Positions 1-9,307 are shown, counted from the first letter of the stretch. The stretch is 64,000 bases of DNA from Bacteroides caccae (GCF_002222615.2 NZ_CP022412.2:4340001-4404000), one strand, 5' to 3'. The notes: generated by a model not told the origin, from the sequence alone. Program-made: numbers and translations.

Positions 1-2797
1 AGCCTACTCCGAAAGAAGTCAGGTTCTGGAAGAAGTGTGTGCCTTGACTCGGATCTACGCGGTAATTAGTCAAACCGGCTTCCACTATCACACGGGCAGC
101 AGAAATATGCGGCCATTTCACCGGAATACCCAACCATGTATCGCTGCTTCCCCAACGTCCCGGACCGACAAGTACATAATTCTTACCTTCATTCAGGAAC
201 TGCCGGTTGATTTTTTCTATTTCCCAAGCAATAGCCTGATTGTTCGAAGCACTGTAACCCTCAGTCTTTACATAGACAATATCGTGAATTTCGTTCATAA
301 TGCCATGTCCCAACGAATTATAAGAACGAAGGATAACGTCCTCATCCCGTATCTCATTCAAATCTTCGTCCAACATTTCCTTACTATCCACAATCGGCCG
401 GATCTGTAACAAATAAAATGTGCCTGTCTTATCCTGTTCGCGACTCATGGTAGCCGCAAACTCAATTTCAACCGGACGGCGCATTTCCTGTTCGCCATAC
501 TTCAGCACTAATTGAAGAATCCGAGGCAACGGGAATACATCATGTTGCAGAATGTTTGCAAACGTAATCACCTTGCGTCCGCCCGGATACAAACCGTCAC
601 GGATAACCTGATCGTAAGGATCGTATGTAGAAGCAATATACCGCAAAGCTCCATCGTTTTCCGCCTCTTTCACATGAAGTTTCAACAAATTGAAGCCATC
701 ATCGATAGAGAAATCATGCCCTGCATTCTTCAAATCCAAGGCATAGAAGCGGGTCTGGGTTTCTTTCAGAGCTATTTCCATTTCGCTGGTCTGTAACACC
801 TGATTGGGGTGATAAGGAGAGAAACGAAGCGTCATACCGCCGTCTACAATATATTTTCCCAATCCCAGTGCCAGATTGACGGTTCCTTCCTCCGCTTTTT
901 CATCACCCAACGGATAATAATTCAGCGAACGAGCCACACCGGACATGGATGGATAATAACGGTCACCATACTGATTGCCGACTACTTCCTGCAAAATAAC
1001 GGCCATTTTTTCCTGATCGATCACATTCGATGTAGCCTGCATATAGGCTTTACTATCCCGAAAATAAACAGAAGCATAAACGCCTTTGATTGCATCGGAA
1101 AGCATACGCAACATTTCATACCGATCGTCCAGATAAGGAATCATATAAGTGTTATAGATTCCGGCAAACGGCTGATAGTGAGAATCTTCCAACAAAGAAG
1201 AAGAACGGATAGCAATAGGCGATTTCACCACATCAAAGAAAGTAAAAAAGTCCTCTACCAGTCTGTCCGGCAATTTTGCTTTCAGGAAATATCGCAATAT
1301 CGTATCATCATCCGCATCCGAAAGCGCAATCTGATACAGATTGTTAATGTCCATAAATTCATCGAATACGTCCGTACAAAGCACCACTGTCTTAGGAATG
1401 GCAACACGGGCATTCTCAAACTCTTCAAATTCGGGATAACGTTTCACCATATTATCTATAAAAGCCAAACCGCGTCCCTTTCCTCCCAACGAACCGTCAC
1501 CGATACGGGCAAAGTTGGAATAACGGTCGAAACGGTCACGTTTAAAGACGGCAACCACTCCCTGATTCTTCATTTTACGGTATTTCACAATCGCTTCAAA
1601 GATAATCCGGCGATGCGCATCCACGTCCTGAAGGCTGCTCCATGTAATAGGTTTCAAAAACTCTGCCACCGGGAACATGGCGCGTGAATAAAGCCAGCGT
1701 GACACATGATTCCGGCTAATATGATACAAGAAAGACTCGGCAGGCACAGCGAACAGGATATTCTGCAATTCTTTCAGATTACGTACACGGGCAATCTCCT
1801 CCCCTGTCTCCGGATTACGGAACACAAAGTCGCCGAAACCAAAGTTATCAGAAACGATACGCCGCAGGTCGACGTCCATTTTCTTGGAGTTCTTGTCGAT
1901 AAAACTAGCGCCATACTTTGCTGCATACGAAGCGTTCTCTGATTCGGAAGACTGGATAATCAACGGTACAAACGGATCATTCTTACGTATCTCAGCGCAT
2001 AACTTAATACCCGCCAGACCGTCTTTTTCGCCACGCTCCACCTTCGGGAAACGTACGTCTGTGATAACACCTAATATATTGTTCTGATATTTACGATAGA
2101 CCTCCATTGCCTCTTGATACGTGCGTGCCAGAACGATTTTAGGACGTCCACGCATACGGAGTGTACGCTGATGCGCATTCAACGCCTCGGTAGAAAATTC
2201 CTGGCTTTGCTTTAGCACGAATTTATACAAGTTGGGAAGAATGGAGGAATAGAAACGGATACCGTCTTCCACCAAAAGAATCAACTGTACACCGACTTCC
2301 TGCACATCATGTTCCAGATTCATCTTATCCTCCATTAACTTAATGATAGAAACCAACAAATCCGTATTACCCAGCCAGCAGAATACGTATTCGAACGCAC
2401 TCAGATCTTCGTTGATAATCCTCTTTGTAATACCATGGCTGAAAGGAGTCAGAATGACAATAGGAATATGCTCATATTTCTCTTTAATGTGACGGCCGAT
2501 GTCGAAACTGTCATTATCACCCGTACTCGGCATACAAATCACCAGGTCGAACGACATATTCTCTAATTGCGTCAAAGCCTCTTCCTCCGTAGATACTTGT
2601 GAGAAACGCGGCGGATAACGCAAGGACAAAGAGGTGTATTCATTGAATATCTTTTCATCAATACGTCCGTCATCTTCCAACATGAAAGCGTCATAAGGGT
2701 TGGCTATTAACAACACGTTGAAAATCCGCCTGGTCATCAGGTTGGCGAACTGCGTATCTTTGAAGTAAAGCTGGTTTAATTTATATTTACTGAGCAT
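1..2797 (-). CDS. Receiver-domain / PEP-synthase-type ATP-grasp fusion protein (3' end outside window)
   Basis: Open from an ATG at 2797 to the left edge (932 codons visible, no stop seen). Residues about 25-160 form a response-regulator-like fold without a phosphoacceptor Asp. Residues about 170-315 look like a second, intact receiver: acidic pair E177/D178, candidate phosphoacceptor D247 in ITDVRFP, S283/S284 and K302. From about residue 430 it resembles the N-terminal nucleotide-binding domain of pyruvate phosphate dikinase/PEP synthase, with a GGKGRGL loop (K440) and a downstream IAIRSSSLLED motif. The phosphohistidine and PEP-binding domains of a true PEP synthase are not seen in the visible part. 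A good AGGAG precedes the start, and a minus-strand TAACTTTG box lies at 2851-2858. It is divergent from gdhA. The homology calls are firm; the biochemical role is unknown. Confidence 0.85.
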   Translation of the reverse strand, partial: MLSKYKLNQLYFKDTQFANLMTRRIFNVLLIANPYDAFMLEDDGRIDEKIFNEYTSLSLRYPPRFSQVSTEEEALTQLENMSFDLVICMPSTGDNDSFDIGRHIKEKYEHIPIVILTPFSHGITKRIINEDLSAFEYVFCWLGNTDLLVSIIKLMEDKMNLEHDVQEVGVQLILLVEDGIRFYSSILPNLYKFVLKQSQEFSTEALNAHQRTLRMRGRPKIVLARTYQEAMEVYRKYQNNILGVITDVRFPKVERGEKDGLAGIKLCAEIRKNDPFVPLIIQSSESENASYAAKYGASFIDKNSKKMDVDLRRIVSDNFGFGDFVFRNPETGEEIARVRNLKELQNILFAVPAESFLYHISRNHVSRWLYSRAMFPVAEFLKPITWSSLQDVDAHRRIIFEAIVKYRKMKNQGVVAVFKRDRFDRYSNFARIGDGSLGGKGRGLAFIDNMVKRYPEFEEFENARVAIPKTVVLCTDVFDEFMDINNLYQIALSDADDDTILRYFLKAKLPDRLVEDFFTFFDVVKSPIAIRSSSLLEDSHYQPFAGIYNTYMIPYLDDRYEMLRMLSDAIKGVYASVYFRDSKAYMQATSNVIDQEKMAVILQEVVGNQYGDRYYPSMSGVARSLNYYPLGDEKAEEGTVNLALGLGKYIVDGGMTLRFSPYHPNQVLQTSEMEIALKETQTRFYALDLKNAGHDFSIDDGFNLLKLHVKEAENDGALRYIASTYDPYDQVIRDGLYPGGRKVITFANILQHDVFPLPRILQLVLKYGEQEMRRPVEIEFAATMSREQDKTGTFYLLQIRPIVDSKEMLDEDLNEIRDEDVILRSYNSLGHGIMNEIHDIVYVKTEGYSASNNQAIAWEIEKINRQFLNEGKNYVLVGPGRWGSSDTWLGIPVKWPHISAARVIVEAGLTNYRVDPSQGTHFFQNLTSFGVG

Positions 2798-2850
2798 AAA
2801 ATTATTCTCCTTTCTTATTCCAAATCATCATGTTTCCAAAATCCGGTTTG

Positions 2851-2858
2851 CAAAGTTA
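2851..2858 (-). promoter_or_regulatory. Promoter -7 box for the receiver/ATP-grasp gene
   Basis: Minus-strand TAACTTTG fits the Bacteroides TAnnTTTG box about 55 bp upstream of the start at 2797. No clear -33 TTTG is visible. Confidence 0.4.
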
Positions 2859-2901
2859 ATTTTTTAAATCTCATTTTCTATCATCTTCTTTATAAAGTTT
2901 A

Positions 2902-2932
2902 CTTGCTTATCTCTTATTATTTTGTAGATTTG
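2902..2932 (+). promoter_or_regulatory. Distal promoter upstream of gdhA
   Basis: TTG at 2903-2905, a 19-bp spacer, then TAGATTTG at 2925-2932. This fits the Bacteroides -33/-7 consensus in both boxes and spacing. Transcription would start near 2939 and give gdhA a leader of about 215 nt. Confidence 0.5.
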
Positions 2933-2966
2933 TAACATTAAGTTTATCCTCAATTTTTTTATTCAC

Positions 2967-3017
2967 ATGAAAAAAGTAGCATTATTAATGTGCGAATACT
3001 ATAAGCTCCTTAGCTAG
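2967..3017 (+). CDS. Possible 16-residue leader ORF upstream of gdhA
   Basis: ATG at 2967 through TAG at 3015-3017 encodes MKKVALLMCEYYKLLS. It begins about 28 nt downstream of the predicted start of the distal promoter and lies entirely within the gdhA leader. There is no evident Shine-Dalgarno sequence and no attenuator-like run of a single codon. It could be a leader peptide, a remnant or chance. I rate it a weak candidate. Confidence 0.2.
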   Translation: MKKVALLMCEYYKLLS

Positions 3018-3093
3018 TATCCCCAACTCTATCATTTTATCATTATTTAATCAAAATATAGTCATAAAATCAATCACATTTGAAAACTTTTCC

Positions 3094-3101
3094 TATATTT
3101 G
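3094..3101 (+). promoter_or_regulatory. Proximal promoter -7 box of gdhA
   Basis: TATATTTG, an exact TAnnTTTG match, lies 53 bp before the gdhA ATG. The -33 element is not convincing. Confidence 0.5.
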
Positions 3102-3154
3102 CAGTATAGTTAGTTGACATTTTATCAGAACAACCTTTTTAAAAACATACTATT

Positions 3155-4492
3155 ATGAACATCCAGAAAATCATGTCCTCTTTGGAAGCAAAACATCCCG
3201 GTGAGTCTGAATATCTTCAAGCAGTGAAGGAAGTACTTCTTTCTATCGAAGACATCTACAATCAACATCCTGAATTTGAAAAAGCCAAAATCATCGAAAG
3301 ATTGGTAGAACCAGACCGTATTTTTACTTTCCGTGTCACTTGGGTAGACGATAAAGGAGAAGTTCAAACAAATCTCGGCTATCGCGTACAATTCAACAAT
3401 GCGATTGGTCCGTACAAAGGTGGTATTCGTTTCCATGCTTCGGTCAATCTTTCCATCCTTAAATTCCTCGGATTCGAACAGACGTTCAAAAACGCGCTGA
3501 CTACCCTGCCTATGGGCGGAGGTAAAGGTGGTTCGGACTTCTCTCCACGTGGAAAGAGCGATGCTGAAATTATGCGTTTCTGCCAGGCATTTATGTTGGA
3601 ATTGTGGCGCCATTTAGGTCCGGATATGGATGTGCCTGCCGGTGACATTGGCGTGGGCGGACGTGAAGTAGGTTATATGTTCGGTATGTACAAAAAGCTG
3701 ACCCGCGAATTTACCGGAACATTTACCGGTAAAGGACTGGAATTTGGCGGTTCGCTGATTCGTCCCGAAGCTACCGGTTTCGGTGGTTTATATTTTGTCA
3801 ATCAAATGTTGCAGACAAAAGGAATTGATATTAAAGGTAAGACTGTTGCCATCTCCGGTTTTGGTAATGTAGCCTGGGGAGCAGCTACGAAAGCTACCGA
3901 GTTGGGTGCAAAAGTTATCACAATCTCGGGCCCGGATGGATACATCTACGACCCGGACGGAATCAGCGGCGAAAAGATAGACTATATGCTCGAGTTGCGT
4001 TCTTCGGGTAATGACATTGTAGCTCCTTACGCTGAACAATATCCGAATGCTACATTCGTAGAAAGCAAACGCCCATGGGAAGTAAAAGCAGACATTGCAC
4101 TTCCATGCGCAACTCAAAACGAATTAAATGGAGAAGATGCACAAAATCTCATAAAAAATGACGTACTTTGTGTCGGAGAAATTTCTAACATGGGATGTAC
4201 TCCCGAAGCAATCGATTTATTTATCGAACATAAAACGATGTATGCTCCGGGTAAGGCAGTCAATGCCGGCGGTGTTGCCACTTCCGGCCTGGAAATGTCT
4301 CAAAACGCAATGCACCTGAGCTGGAGCGCTGCCGAAGTAGATGAAAAGCTTCATGCGATCATGCACGGCATCCATGCCCAATGCGTGAAATACGGCACAG
4401 AACCCGACGGATATATCAATTATGTGAAGGGTGCTAATATTGCCGGATTTATGAAAGTAGCTCACGCAATGATGGGGCAAGGCGTTATTTAA
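3155..4492 (+). CDS. gdhA: NADP-type glutamate dehydrogenase
   Basis: Hexameric glutamate dehydrogenase of 445 residues, the normal length of the bacterial small class. It converts 2-oxoglutarate, ammonium and NAD(P)H to glutamate in the cytoplasm and is a main route of ammonium assimilation in Bacteroides. The substrate-binding GPYKGG (K88) and the catalytic-lysine motif MGGGKGGSDF (K124) are intact, and the Rossmann fingerprint SGFGNVAWG follows near residue 235. NADP preference is inferred from similarity to the family, not from a single residue. It is monocistronic: its own promoters lie upstream and a strong terminator follows. Two possible promoters (2902-2932 and 3094-3101) suggest that transcription is regulated, as expected for a nitrogen-assimilation gene. 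Confidence 0.97.
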   Translation: MNIQKIMSSLEAKHPGESEYLQAVKEVLLSIEDIYNQHPEFEKAKIIERLVEPDRIFTFRVTWVDDKGEVQTNLGYRVQFNNAIGPYKGGIRFHASVNLSILKFLGFEQTFKNALTTLPMGGGKGGSDFSPRGKSDAEIMRFCQAFMLELWRHLGPDMDVPAGDIGVGGREVGYMFGMYKKLTREFTGTFTGKGLEFGGSLIRPEATGFGGLYFVNQMLQTKGIDIKGKTVAISGFGNVAWGAATKATELGAKVITISGPDGYIYDPDGISGEKIDYMLELRSSGNDIVAPYAEQYPNATFVESKRPWEVKADIALPCATQNELNGEDAQNLIKNDVLCVGEISNMGCTPEAIDLFIEHKTMYAPGKAVNAGGVATSGLEMSQNAMHLSWSAAEVDEKLHAIMHGIHAQCVKYGTEPDGYINYVKGANIAGFMKVAHAMMGQGVI

Positions 4493-4529
4493 AAAGACTT
4501 TGTTTAGTTGTATTTGTATTTGTGGTTTT

Positions 4530-4577
4530 GCGCTACTCGCCTCCTGTGACAGGACGCGGGTAGCGCTATTTTTTTGA
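4530..4577 (+). terminator. Rho-independent terminator of gdhA
   Basis: GCGCTACTCGC (4530-4540) pairs with GCGGGTAGCGC (4556-4566), with one mismatch-type pair. TATTTTTTTG follows directly. It lies 38 nt after the gdhA stop. Confidence 0.85.
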
Positions 4578-4605
4578 GATTAACATTATTTTCAATGGAA
4601 TTAAT

Positions 4606-4613
4606 TATCTTTG
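4606..4613 (+). promoter_or_regulatory. Promoter -7 box of the M24 peptidase gene
   Basis: TATCTTTG, an exact TAnnTTTG match, lies about 113 bp upstream of the ATG at 4727, leaving a leader of about 105 nt. No good -33 box is seen. Confidence 0.45.
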
Positions 4614-4726
4614 TGGCATAATAAGGTAAATAATAGATTATGAATTTGTTGTTCACAGTAAACAACTCACAATTAATGATTTACTATTAGCAATTGTGTA
4701 ATTATTAATCATGTAACAAATATAAA

Positions 4727-5890
4727 ATGCTACAACCCGAATTAAAACTTCGCCGCGATAAGATTCGCAGTCTGATGGCGTTACAGGGCATTGACGCCGC
4801 ACTTATTACTTGTAATGCTAATTTAATTTACACGTATGGTTGCGTAGTCAGTGGTTATCTCTATCTCCCACTACACTCACCTGCTTTACTGTTTTTTAAA
4901 CGTCCCAACAATATCACAGGAGAACATTCATTCTCAATCCGCAAACCAGAACAAATTGTAGATTTGCTAAAAGAAAAAGGATTGCCCATGCCTGCCAAGT
5001 TAATGTTGGAAGGTGACGAACTCCCTTACTCGGAATATTGCCGGTTGGCAAGCTTGTTTCCTGAAACGGAAGTAGTCAACGGCACTCCGTTAATCCGCCA
5101 GGCACGTAGTGTAAAAACTGCCATTGAAATTGAAATGTTCCGTCGTTCGGGCATTGCTCACGCCAAAGCCTACGAACAAATCCCCAGCGTATACCGCCCC
5201 GGCATGACGGACATCGAATTTTCTATCGAAATCGAACGTCTGATGCGTCTGCAAGGCAATTTGGGAATCTTCCGCGTTTTCGGACGTAGCATGGAAATCT
5301 TCATGGGTAGCGTGCTGACCGGAGACAATGCCGGATACCCCTCTCCATACGACTTTGCTTTAGGTGGCCAAGGCCTCGACCCTGCCCTGCCGGGAGGGGC
5401 GAATAAAACCCCACTGAAAGAAGGCCAGAGTGTAATGATTGACTTAGGCGGCAACTTCAATGGATACATGGGTGACATGAGCCGTGTATTCTCTATTGGG
5501 AAATTACCGGAGGAAGCATATGCTGCTCATCAGGTCTGCCTGGATATTCAGGAAAAAATCGCTTCTATCGCCAAGCCGGGTATTCCTTGCGAAACCCTTT
5601 ACAACACTGCCATAGAAATGGTGACTGCTGCCGGATTTGCAGATAAATTTATGGGCACGCAACAGCAGGCCAAATTTATCGGTCACGGTATCGGACTCGA
5701 AATCAACGAGGCACCCGTCTTAGCTCCCCGCATGAAACAAGAACTGGAACCGGGAATGGTCTTTGCTCTTGAGCCTAAAATCGTTCTTCCGGGTATAGGT
5801 CCGGTAGGAATAGAAAACTCTTGGGTAGTAACGAACGAAAGAATAGAAAAACTGACGAACTGTAACGAAGAAATTATTGAATTGAAATAG
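4727..5890 (+). CDS. M24-family metallopeptidase (Xaa-Pro dipeptidase/aminopeptidase type)
   Basis: A cytoplasmic pita-bread-fold peptidase of 387 residues with no signal peptide. The N-terminal creatinase-type domain spans about residues 1-125 and the catalytic domain about 135-380. All five dimetal ligands can be placed: D239 (MIDLGG), D250 (MGDMSR), H320 (GHGIGLE), E349 (ALEPK) and E363 (GIENSW). It probably removes or cleaves peptides with proline in the second position, supplying amino acids from peptides. Whether it is an aminopeptidase P or a prolidase cannot be decided from sequence alone. It stands alone between the gdhA terminator and the sulfatase pair. Confidence 0.92.
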   Translation: MLQPELKLRRDKIRSLMALQGIDAALITCNANLIYTYGCVVSGYLYLPLHSPALLFFKRPNNITGEHSFSIRKPEQIVDLLKEKGLPMPAKLMLEGDELPYSEYCRLASLFPETEVVNGTPLIRQARSVKTAIEIEMFRRSGIAHAKAYEQIPSVYRPGMTDIEFSIEIERLMRLQGNLGIFRVFGRSMEIFMGSVLTGDNAGYPSPYDFALGGQGLDPALPGGANKTPLKEGQSVMIDLGGNFNGYMGDMSRVFSIGKLPEEAYAAHQVCLDIQEKIASIAKPGIPCETLYNTAIEMVTAAGFADKFMGTQQQAKFIGHGIGLEINEAPVLAPRMKQELEPGMVFALEPKIVLPGIGPVGIENSWVVTNERIEKLTNCNEEIIELK

Positions 5891-5967
5891 TTTATATTCA
5901 AAAAATATGCTGACAAATCCGGGATATATCAATTAATGCCAAAAAACAACTTCCGGGGTATTAATAT

Positions 5968-6018
5968 AAAGCAACTTTACTCTCTATTTTTTTTAAAGAA
6001 TGAGAATAAAGTTGCTTT
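5968..6018. repeat. Long imperfect inverted repeat upstream of the sulfatase pair
   Basis: A perfect 12-bp arm AAAGCAACTTTA (5968-5979) and its complement at 6007-6018 extend inward by about four more pairs after one mismatch. The AT-rich loop is about 12 nt. It lies between the peptidase stop and the first sulfatase. There is no T-run after the plus-strand stem, so it may be a terminator with a weak tail, an RNA-stabilising hairpin or an operator. Confidence 0.5.
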
Positions 6019-6106
6019 CAATGATTAAATATACTATATTAGCGTCTTAAAAACACATGGACAATAAAAAATTAAACACCTTAATCAATATAAATTTAAT
6101 AAAACA

Positions 6107-7669
6107 ATGAAACAACCTTTGCTTTTTACCCTTTTATCTTCTGCTGCCTGTGTGGCCACAGCCGCAGACAAAGCCCCCAAACAAACCACCCCCGAAAAAG
6201 CAAAAACACCCAACGTTGTGTTTATCTATGCCGACGATCTCGGTTATGGAGATTTGGAATGTTACGGAGCTAAAAACGTACAAACTCCCAATGTCAACAG
6301 ATTAGCAAAATCAGGTATTCGCTTTACTAATGCCCACGCCACCGCTGCAACCAGTACCCCTTCCCGTTATTCCATGCTGACAGGAGAATATGCTTGGCGC
6401 AAAAAAGGAACAGACGTAGCTGCCGGAAATGCCGGCATGATTATCCGTCCCGAACAATATACCATGGCGGATATGTTCAAAAGTACCGGTTATGCTACCG
6501 GAGCTATCGGAAAATGGCACTTGGGATTAGGAGACAAAGCCGGTACACAAGATTGGAACGCTCCACTGCCATGTGCATTGGGAGACTTAGGATTTGACTA
6601 CCATTACATTATGGCAGCTACCGCTGACCGTGTACCTTGCGTATACATTGAAAACGGGAAAGTAGCCAACTACGATCCTAGTGCACCTATCGAAGTAAGC
6701 TATCAAAGAAATTTTGAAGGTGAACCTACCGGAAAGAGCAATCCGGAAATGCTTTATAACCTGAAACCTAGTCACGGACACGATATGTCTATCGTCAATG
6801 GCATTTCCCGCATCGGCTTTATGAAAGGTGGAGGTAAAGCTCTTTGGAAAGACGAAAACATTGCTGACTCTCTGACAACACATGCCATTCAGTTTATTGA
6901 AGAAAATAAGGATAAACCTTTCTTCCTTTATTTTGCAACAAATGATGTACACGTTCCTCGTTTCCCCCATGACCGTTTTAGAGGAAAGAACCCAATGGGA
7001 CTGAGAGGTGACGCCATTGTACAATTCGACTATTGTGTCGGTGAAATTCTGAATACACTTGAAAAACTAGGCTTGAGAGAAAACACATTAATTATTCTTT
7101 CAAGTGACAACGGCCCGGTAGTTGACGACGGATATGATGATAAGGCGGAAGAACTCCTTAACGGACACAGCCCTGCAGGACCATTAAGAGGTAATAAATA
7201 TAGTGCATTTGAAGGAGGGACCCGTATCCCGGCTATCTTAAGCTGGCCGAAAGAAGTGAAAAAAGGTAAAACATCGGATTTGTTGGTTTCTCAGGTCGAT
7301 TGGTTAGCTTCACTGGCTTCTCTGACCGGAGCTGTTATGCCCAAAGGCACTGCACCTGATAGTTACAACTTCCTGGGAAGCTGGCTAGGCAAAGAAAAGA
7401 AAGACCGTCCGTGGGTAATCGAACAAGCTTCCAATCATACACTATCTGTCCGCACAAAAGATTGGAAATATATCGAACCGAATGGGGGACCGAAAATGAT
7501 CCAGTGGGGACCGAAAATCGAAACCGGTAACTCAAAAGAACCGCAACTGTATAAAATGGAAGAAGTGAAAGAAGTAACTAATTATGCTTCTCAAATGCCA
7601 GAAAAAGTGGCAGAGCTACAAACTATCCTTCAGGGTGTACGCGAAGGAAAAGACCTTATCGGCAAATAA
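6107..7669 (+). CDS. Secreted Ser-type sulfatase (S1 family), first of pair
   Basis: A 520-residue alkaline-phosphatase-superfamily sulfatase. The signal peptide spans about residues 1-20 (MKQPLLFTLLSSAACVATAA). The metal site starts with YADDLGYGD (residues 41-49). The maturation motif S83-T-P-S-R87 is the serine version of C/S-x-P-S-R, so activity requires conversion of S83 to formylglycine by an anaerobic radical-SAM maturase (anSME), which is not in this window. SSDNG and a C-terminal KYSAFEGGTRIP segment complete the active site. It probably removes sulfate from host or plant glycans in the periplasm; the substrate cannot be told. A 37-bp gap to the next sulfatase suggests one transcript. 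No SusC/SusD pair is nearby. Confidence 0.93.
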   Translation: MKQPLLFTLLSSAACVATAADKAPKQTTPEKAKTPNVVFIYADDLGYGDLECYGAKNVQTPNVNRLAKSGIRFTNAHATAATSTPSRYSMLTGEYAWRKKGTDVAAGNAGMIIRPEQYTMADMFKSTGYATGAIGKWHLGLGDKAGTQDWNAPLPCALGDLGFDYHYIMAATADRVPCVYIENGKVANYDPSAPIEVSYQRNFEGEPTGKSNPEMLYNLKPSHGHDMSIVNGISRIGFMKGGGKALWKDENIADSLTTHAIQFIEENKDKPFFLYFATNDVHVPRFPHDRFRGKNPMGLRGDAIVQFDYCVGEILNTLEKLGLRENTLIILSSDNGPVVDDGYDDKAEELLNGHSPAGPLRGNKYSAFEGGTRIPAILSWPKEVKKGKTSDLLVSQVDWLASLASLTGAVMPKGTAPDSYNFLGSWLGKEKKDRPWVIEQASNHTLSVRTKDWKYIEPNGGPKMIQWGPKIETGNSKEPQLYKMEEVKEVTNYASQMPEKVAELQTILQGVREGKDLIGK

Positions 7670-7706
7670 TTTAAACAACCCATACAACATTTAATTACGT
7701 AACATT

Positions 7707-9233
7707 ATGAATTACAAATCTATATCATTAATAAGCGGCACATTACTCCTTTCCACTCTCTCCGCCAACGGACAGAAAAAGGATTCCAAACCCAACATTA
7801 TATTTATCCTCTGTGACGACATGGGATATGGCGACTTAGGATGCTACGGCCAGCCATTCATACGCACTCCCCATATAGACGCTATGGCAAGCGAAGGAAT
7901 GCGCTTCACACAAGCGTATGCAGGCAGCCCGGTCAGCGCACCTTCCAGAGCTTCATTTATGACAGGACAACATACAGGTCACTGTGAAGTACGCGGAAAC
8001 AAAGAGTATTGGGGAAATTCACCCATTATCATGTACGGAAACAACAAAGAATATTCGGTAGTGGGACAACATCCTTATGATCCGGATCACGTTATCCTAC
8101 CGGAAATTATGAAAGACAACGGATATACCACCGGTATGTTCGGTAAATGGGCCGGAGGTTACGAAGGATCTTGCTCTACTCCGGACAAACGCGGCATAGA
8201 TGAATATTATGGTTACATTTGCCAATTCCAAGCTCACCTCTACTACCCTAATTTCTTAAACCGATATAGTAAAGCTCTGGGCGATACAGGAGTAGTACGT
8301 ATAGTAATGGACGAAAACATCAAATACCCGATGTACGGTCCTGAATATCAGAAACGCTCGCAATATTCTGCCGACATGATTCACGAGAAAGCAATGGAAT
8401 GGCTGGACCAACAGGATACCAAACAGCCTTTCTTCGGCATATTTACCTACACTTTGCCTCACGCAGAACTGGTGCAACCGGAAGATTCGATCTTAAACGA
8501 GTATAAAGCAAAATTCGATCCGGATAAGGTTTACAAAGGAAGCGAAGGTTCAAGATACAATGCTATCACCCATACACACGCTCAATTTGCCGCCATGATT
8601 ACCCGCCTGGACTATTATGTAGGGGAAGTTTTGAAGAAATTGAAAGAAAAAGGATTGGATGAAAACACATTAGTTATCTTCTCCAGCGACAACGGGCCTC
8701 ACGAAGAAGGAGGAGCCGACCCTACTTTCTTCGGTAGAGACGGAAAATTGCGCGGACTGAAACGCCAATGCCACGAGGGAGGAATTCGCATTCCATTCAT
8801 TGCCCGTTGGCCGGGACACGTACCGGCAGGCAAAGTCAATGACCACATCTGCGCTTTCTATGATTTAATGCCTACTTTCTGTGATGTGGCCGGCATCAAA
8901 AATTATGAAAAGAAATACCGTAATAAAGAAAAAGAAGTTGACTATTTCGACGGAATTTCTTTCGCACCGACCTTGCTTGGCAAGAAAAAACAGAAACAAC
9001 ATGACTTCCTGTATTGGGAATTTAACGAAACCAACCAGATAGCAGTGCGCATGGATGATTGGAAATTAATCGTTAAAAAAGGAAAGCCGTTCCTATATAA
9101 CCTAAAGACAGATATTCACGAAGACAACGATGTAGCACTCCAACATCCGGATATCGTAGAAAAGTTGAAAAAAGTTATATTTGAACAACGCATACCTAAC
9201 CCATATTTTTCTGTGACACTGCCTAAGCAGTAA
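7707..9233 (+). CDS. Secreted Ser-type sulfatase (S1 family), second of pair
   Basis: A 508-residue sulfatase with a signal peptide (about residues 1-22, ending SANGQ). The core motifs are intact: LCDDMGYGDLGCYG, maturation motif S77-A-P-S-R81 (serine type), a GKWAGG segment, SSDNGPH and a C-terminal RMDDWKLI strand. It is not a close duplicate of its upstream neighbour: the sequences diverge strongly outside the motifs, so the two probably act on different sulfate positions or glycans. Like its neighbour it needs a separately encoded anSME. Transcription ends at a 22-bp perfect stem shared with the convergent cca gene. The sulfatase call is secure; the substrate is unknown. Confidence 0.93.
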   Translation: MNYKSISLISGTLLLSTLSANGQKKDSKPNIIFILCDDMGYGDLGCYGQPFIRTPHIDAMASEGMRFTQAYAGSPVSAPSRASFMTGQHTGHCEVRGNKEYWGNSPIIMYGNNKEYSVVGQHPYDPDHVILPEIMKDNGYTTGMFGKWAGGYEGSCSTPDKRGIDEYYGYICQFQAHLYYPNFLNRYSKALGDTGVVRIVMDENIKYPMYGPEYQKRSQYSADMIHEKAMEWLDQQDTKQPFFGIFTYTLPHAELVQPEDSILNEYKAKFDPDKVYKGSEGSRYNAITHTHAQFAAMITRLDYYVGEVLKKLKEKGLDENTLVIFSSDNGPHEEGGADPTFFGRDGKLRGLKRQCHEGGIRIPFIARWPGHVPAGKVNDHICAFYDLMPTFCDVAGIKNYEKKYRNKEKEVDYFDGISFAPTLLGKKKQKQHDFLYWEFNETNQIAVRMDDWKLIVKKGKPFLYNLKTDIHEDNDVALQHPDIVEKLKKVIFEQRIPNPYFSVTLPKQ

Positions 9234-9244
9234 CCGGATCAACA

Positions 9245-9307
9245 AAACAAGAAAACAGTGAACACTTAATGAATCTACTCCATACAGTGTTCACTGTTTT
9301 CTTGTTT
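9245..9307. terminator. Bidirectional terminator between sulfatase and cca genes
   Basis: A perfect 22-bp inverted repeat (9245-9266 and 9286-9307) with a 19-nt loop. Both ends are A/T-rich, giving U-rich tails on either strand. It lies between convergent genes. Confidence 0.8.
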
